5,441 nt of DNA, from positions 1-5,441 of the forward strand of contig JAKBCQ010000248.1 of NCBI GenBank assembly GCA_021807585.1, written 5' to 3'. The position numbers and the translations under genes were made by a program. Positions within the stretch are counted from its first letter, which is position 1. Each line of letters opens with the position of its first letter. The DNA comes from Planctomycetota bacterium. Lineage in GTDB: Bacteria > Planctomycetota > Planctomycetia > Isosphaerales > Isosphaeraceae. Below the pieces are notes generated by a model, which saw nothing but the letters and a program-made list of their open reading frames with translations, had not been told where the DNA came from and ran no database searches. Positions 5,400 through 5,441 of the stretch are shown here, piece after piece.

Positions 5400-5434
5400 G
5401 ATTAATTGATCAAAACATTAATACTATGTTATTA
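5400..5434 (+). promoter_or_regulatory. AT-rich island downstream of ccoO, cut by the window edge
   Basis: After about 30 GC-rich nt following the ccoO stop, the sequence becomes AT-rich. It contains the palindrome TTGATCAA (5406-5413) flanked by two ATTAAT copies (5401-5406, 5417-5422) that can pair with each other. ATTGATCAAAA (5405-5415) matches ATTAATCAAAA (2494-2504) in the island before the operon at 10 of 11 positions. It is probably a promoter or regulator-binding region for the next gene, but the window ends too soon to tell. Confidence 0.35.
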
Positions 5435-5441
5435 CTGTGGC

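Noticed and set aside
5401..5422. FNR/ANR box downstream of ccoO
   Set aside because: TTGAT is present but the second half-site ATCAA at four-base spacing is missing; only an overlapping TTGATCAA palindrome is seen.
1..5441. CRISPR array, tRNA, rRNA, insertion sequence or attachment-site repeats
   Set aside because: I found no regularly spaced repeats, transposase, terminal inverted repeats or tRNA-like cloverleaf on either strand.

Overview
The window reads as chromosomal DNA of a GC-rich, Gram-negative-type bacterium. A planctomycete of the Isosphaera type is my best guess. The reasons are a membrane-bound sulfatase-fold protein, a high-GC genome full of GATC and CGATCG, split ccoN and ccoO genes, and short AT-rich islands between genes. 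This assignment is inference; no marker gene is present.

Layout. Positions 1-106 may hold the 3' end of an upstream gene (weak). Positions 107-399 contain no convincing gene but carry a strong G-quadruplex-type G-run array (123-161) and an AT-rich, promoter-like patch at the 3' end. Positions 400-2481 encode a 693-aa protein with about five membrane segments followed by a sulfatase/alkaline-phosphatase-superfamily domain. It has Thr, not Cys or Ser, at the catalytic position, so it is probably not a formylglycine sulfatase. Positions 2482-2754 are a dense regulatory-looking segment: an AT-rich island with two exact TATAAT hexamers, a 47-codon ORF with a lipoprotein-like start, and a good intrinsic terminator (2680-2720) that ends only 34 nt before the next start codon.

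Positions 2755-3090 encode a 111-aa single-pass membrane protein of unknown function with a Lys/Ala/Glu/Pro-rich tail. Positions 3240-4760 are ccoN and 4757-5368 are ccoO, the catalytic and membrane-anchored monohaem subunits of a cbb3-type (C-family haem-copper) cytochrome c oxidase. They overlap by ATGA and so are translationally coupled. All expected CcoN haem and CuB ligands and the CcoO CXXCH/Met pair are present, so the enzyme core looks functional. CcoP and CcoQ are not seen and may lie past the right edge, where another AT-rich island begins at about 5400.

How it fits together: ccoNO make the core of a terminal oxidase that takes electrons from cytochrome c and reduces O2 while pumping protons, usually at low oxygen. 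The most unusual feature is the segment before this operon. Promoter-like element, short ORF, terminator and operon occur in that order, which would fit either a separate small transcript or a transcription attenuator controlling the oxidase operon.
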